This document shows, in pieces, positions 5,496 through 6,509 of a stretch of DNA of 6,509 nucleotides. How positions within the stretch are numbered: the first letter of the stretch is position 1; each line of letters starts with the position of its first letter. The notes under the pieces are model-generated. The model worked only from the letters and a program-made list of their open reading frames with translations, was not told the origin of the DNA and made no database searches. The DNA lies in the NCBI GenBank assembly GCA_022865685.1, contig JALHUB010000158.1, forward strand, positions 1 through 6,509. The letters run 5' to 3'. A program made the position numbers and the translations under genes. The stretch comes from Dehalococcoidia bacterium (GTDB lineage Bacteria; Chloroflexota; Dehalococcoidia; DSTF01; JALHUB01).

Positions 5496-6505
5496 TACGA
5501 GAAGCGATCTCGGCGGCAGTGGCAGCGCGTGACCTGACCGAGAACGAGGCCGCCGACGTCATGGAAGAGATCATGTCCGGCGAGGCGACGCCCGCCCAGC
5601 TCGCGGCGTTCCTGACAGCGCTGCGACTCAAGGGCGAGACGGTCGACGAGATAACCGGCATGGCGCGCGTCATGCGGGCGAAGGCCTGTCGCGTCGACTG
5701 TGACGGCGCAGTCCTCGACACCTGCGGCACCGGCGGCGACGCCAGCGGGACGTTCAACGTCAGCACGGCGGCGGCGTTCGTCGCGGCCGCGGCGGGCGCC
5801 AGGGTCGCGAAGCACGGCAACCGCGCCATGAGCAGTCGCTGCGGCTCCGCCGACGTGCTCGAGGCGCTGGGCGCGAAGATCGAGCTTTCGCCGGAGGAGG
5901 CGGCGGCGTGCCTGGAGCAGACGGGCTTCTGCTTCATGTTAGCGCCGCGCTACCATCCGGCGATGCGCCATGCCGCCGGCCCGCGACGCGAGATCGGCAT
6001 TCGCACCGTCTTCAACATACTCGGGCCGCTGTGCAATCCCGCCGGTGCGACCCGTCAGGTCCTCGGCGTCGCCGACGAATCGCTGGGCAAGAAGATGGCG
6101 CAGGTGCTCGCCCGCCTCGGCTGCGAGCGCGCCCTGATCGTTCACGGCGAAGAAGGGCTCGACGAGCTGAGTCCTGCGGGACCGTCGCAGGTGTGGGAGA
6201 TCAGGGGCAGCGCCGTCGAGCGCTATCGCGTCTCGCCGTCCGACGCCGGGCTGGCATCACAACCGCTGTCGTCGGTAGGCGGCGGCACGCCGGAGGACAA
6301 CGCGCGTATGCTGCGGTCGGTGCTCTGCGGCGAAGTGAGCGCCTTGCGCGACTTCACGCTGCTCAATGCGGCGGCGGGCCTCATCGCCTGCGGTCTGGCC
6401 GGCGATTTCGCGGACGGCGTCGCGACGGCGGCGCGCGCCATCGATGGCGGCGGCGCGCTGGCGAAACTGGAGCGCTTCATCGCGGTGAGCACTGCCACAG
6501 ACTGA
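5492..6505 (+). CDS. trpD: anthranilate phosphoribosyltransferase
   Basis: Transfers phosphoribose from PRPP to anthranilate, the second pathway step. The product is 337 residues, complete, and not fused to TrpG as in enterobacteria. The N-terminal helical part includes the SGEATPAQLAAFLTALR segment. The PRPP site is CGTGGD (78-83) followed by FNVST and KHGNR (107-111), then SSRCGSADVLEALG. Anthranilate-site landmarks are HPAM (155-158) and the Arg-rich stretch leading to IGIRTVFNILGPLCNPA. The metal-binding pair Asp224-Glu225 lies in GLDELSP. The start is chosen from GGAGGT at 5480-5485, six bases before the ATG. The ATGA overlap with trpG (5492-5495) indicates coupled translation. There is a single Trp residue (235). 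Only four bases follow the stop, so the next gene, plausibly trpC by analogy with other operons, is not visible. Confidence 0.97.
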   Translation: MIREAISAAVAARDLTENEAADVMEEIMSGEATPAQLAAFLTALRLKGETVDEITGMARVMRAKACRVDCDGAVLDTCGTGGDASGTFNVSTAAAFVAAAAGARVAKHGNRAMSSRCGSADVLEALGAKIELSPEEAAACLEQTGFCFMLAPRYHPAMRHAAGPRREIGIRTVFNILGPLCNPAGATRQVLGVADESLGKKMAQVLARLGCERALIVHGEEGLDELSPAGPSQVWEIRGSAVERYRVSPSDAGLASQPLSSVGGGTPEDNARMLRSVLCGEVSALRDFTLLNAAAGLIACGLAGDFADGVATAARAIDGGGALAKLERFIAVSTATD

Positions 6506-6509
6506 CGAC

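Noticed and set aside
1..6509. CRISPR array, insertion sequence, tRNA or rRNA gene
   Set aside because: No spaced direct repeats, transposase motifs, terminal inverted repeats or cloverleaf-like sequence were recognised on either strand.

Overview
The window is high-GC bacterial DNA with every recognisable intact gene on the + strand. It holds a 5'-truncated gene for a large membrane protein, then a tryptophan-biosynthesis block: trpA, a promoter with a tryptophan-specific T-box riboswitch, and trpE-trpG-trpD. A T-box that works by transcription termination, ahead of trp genes in GC-rich DNA, and a GT87-type membrane glycosyltransferase fused to an Aur1-like PAP2 domain, fit Chloroflexota best. 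A deep-branching Actinobacteriota is the main alternative. This placement is inference; no rRNA or other decisive marker is present.

Region 1 (2-2068): the gene has no start in the window. Its reading frame is open from the first bases, and the segment before the first GTG encodes a conserved glycosyltransferase loop. The product joins a GT87/DUF2029 polytopic domain to a C-terminal Aur1-like PAP2 domain with the full His/His/Asp set. Region 2 (2069-2262): a 194-bp gap. The minus strand of its first half looks like the decayed 3' end of another gene, possibly a glycerophosphodiester phosphodiesterase. The second half has an A+T-richer patch and the trpA ribosome binding site.

Region 3 (2263-3078): trpA, intact, without trpB beside it. 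Region 4 (3075-3445): a near-consensus sigma-70 promoter whose -35 box contains the trpA stop codon, followed by a class I T-box leader. The leader has a TGG (Trp) specifier, a TGGC acceptor-pairing bulge that matches a G73 discriminator, and overlapping antiterminator and terminator helices that can be paired by hand. Region 5 (3446-6505): trpE, trpG and trpD, packed with a 1-nt gap and a 4-nt overlap.

Working model: uncharged tRNA-Trp binds the leader, stabilises the antiterminator and lets transcription enter trpEGD. These genes make anthranilate from chorismate and glutamine (TrpE+TrpG) and then phosphoribosyl-anthranilate (TrpD). TrpE also keeps the usual tryptophan feedback site. trpA lies upstream of this switch, so it must be transcribed from elsewhere, and the T-box terminator may double as its 3' terminator. 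The pathway is known biology; the odd points are the gene order, the switch layout, the GT87-PAP2 fusion and the possible gene remnant.
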